This document shows, piece after piece, positions 7,107 to 7,280 of a stretch of DNA of 7,280 nt. The translations under genes and the position numbers were made by a program. Location: assembly GCA_964514665.1 (NCBI GenBank), contig CAZESH010000230.1, forward strand, positions 1 to 7,280, read 5' to 3'. Source of the stretch: CAZESH01 sp964514665 (GTDB lineage: Bacteria > Bacillota > Bacilli > Paenibacillales > KCTC-25726). Below the pieces are notes generated by a model, which was given only the letters and a program-made list of their open reading frames with translations, ran no database searches and was not told where the DNA came from. The stretch's first letter is position 1. Every line of letters starts with the position of its first letter.

Positions 7107-7175
7107 TTAGACCACCTCTATATAAACAGCATGCTTGATTAACCCTTATGAAAAAATAAAGATATTATGAGGAAG

Positions 7176-7203
7176 AGTCCCGTTGGTATGAACGAACGGG
7201 ACT
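7176..7203 (-). terminator. Perfect 9-bp hairpin between acpP and fabF (attenuator or weak terminator)
   Basis: AGTCCCGTT (7176-7184) and AACGGGACT (7195-7203) are exact inverted repeats around a 10-base loop, beginning 10 bases past the acpP stop. The minus-strand sequence after the stem is CTTCCTC and only later, about 20 bases on, becomes T-rich (7151-7160), so it lacks a proper terminator tract. An RNA stem of this strength after acpP could partly stop transcription or protect the 3' end of a short acpP mRNA. Either would help make acyl carrier protein in excess over FabF, but that is inference. Confidence 0.5.
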
Positions 7204-7213
7204 TGTCTGATGC

Positions 7214-7280
7214 TTACGTGCGCGACGTTATGTAATTCACTACTTCTCCCACGGTCGTAATCTTCTCAGCATCTTCATCA
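7214..7280 (-). CDS. acpP: Acyl carrier protein, C-terminal end (partial)
   Basis: Only the last 21 residues and the TAA stop (7214-7216) are in the window; the gene continues past its edge. The visible tail begins D-E-D-A-E-K-I-T-T-V-G and ends V-V-N-Y-I-T-S-R-T, the conserved final loop and helix IV of bacterial acyl carrier protein. The phosphopantetheine Ser of the DSL motif lies outside the window, so holo-ACP function cannot be checked directly. ACP carries the growing acyl chain as a thioester to the fatty acid synthesis enzymes, including the FabF encoded next to it. The identification rests on the tail motif plus this neighbour, and both agree. Confidence 0.9.
   Translation of the reverse strand, partial: DEDAEKITTVGEVVNYITSRT

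Noticed and set aside
6300..7142. A 280-codon open frame on the plus strand opposite fabF
   Set aside because: It lies almost wholly antisense to an unmistakable fabF, has no recognisable domain or ribosome binding site, and its open state follows from the codon use of the opposite strand.

Overview
This window reads as ordinary housekeeping chromosome from a Gram-positive Firmicute, most likely of the Paenibacillus/Cohnella/Brevibacillus group. That placement is inferred from protein resemblance (SMC of 1191 aa, FtsY of 330 aa with a short Bacillus-type N-terminus), from purine-rich Shine-Dalgarno (SD) sites, from base composition of roughly half GC by eye, and from the gene order. I compared against remembered family members only, not a database.

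All recognised genes lie on the minus strand, so transcription runs from high to low coordinates. The order is: the 3' end of acpP (acyl carrier protein, cut by the window edge); fabF (beta-ketoacyl-ACP synthase II); rnc (RNase III); smc (chromosome condensation ATPase); ftsY (signal recognition particle receptor); then a strong sigma-A-type promoter that fires out of the window toward the next gene. That gene is expected by synteny to be the ylxM-ffh group, but its coding start is only a guess here. All complete genes are intact and carry their catalytic motifs. I see no mobile element, CRISPR array, tRNA, rRNA, phage gene or defence gene.

The genes fall into three functional groups. acpP and fabF perform fatty acid chain elongation. 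rnc cuts double-stranded RNA in rRNA, small cytoplasmic RNA and mRNA maturation. smc and ftsY serve chromosome segregation and co-translational membrane targeting. Their adjacency is a conserved Firmicute arrangement rather than a new pathway. Compared with the Bacillus subtilis order (acpA directly before rnc), fabF sits between acpP and rnc.

The most interesting content is between the genes. The fabF-rnc gap contains a long imperfect inverted repeat (5768-5858) that would fold into an extended RNA stem just upstream of the RNase III gene, a plausible autoregulatory RNase III target. The rnc-smc gap holds a good intrinsic terminator with a competing second hairpin and an extended -10 element right before smc, suggesting that smc-ftsY can be transcribed separately. 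The acpP-fabF gap has a perfect 9-bp hairpin without a good T tract. The smc-ftsY gap (1134-1312) has no convincing promoter or terminator. I did not find an undescribed multi-gene system.
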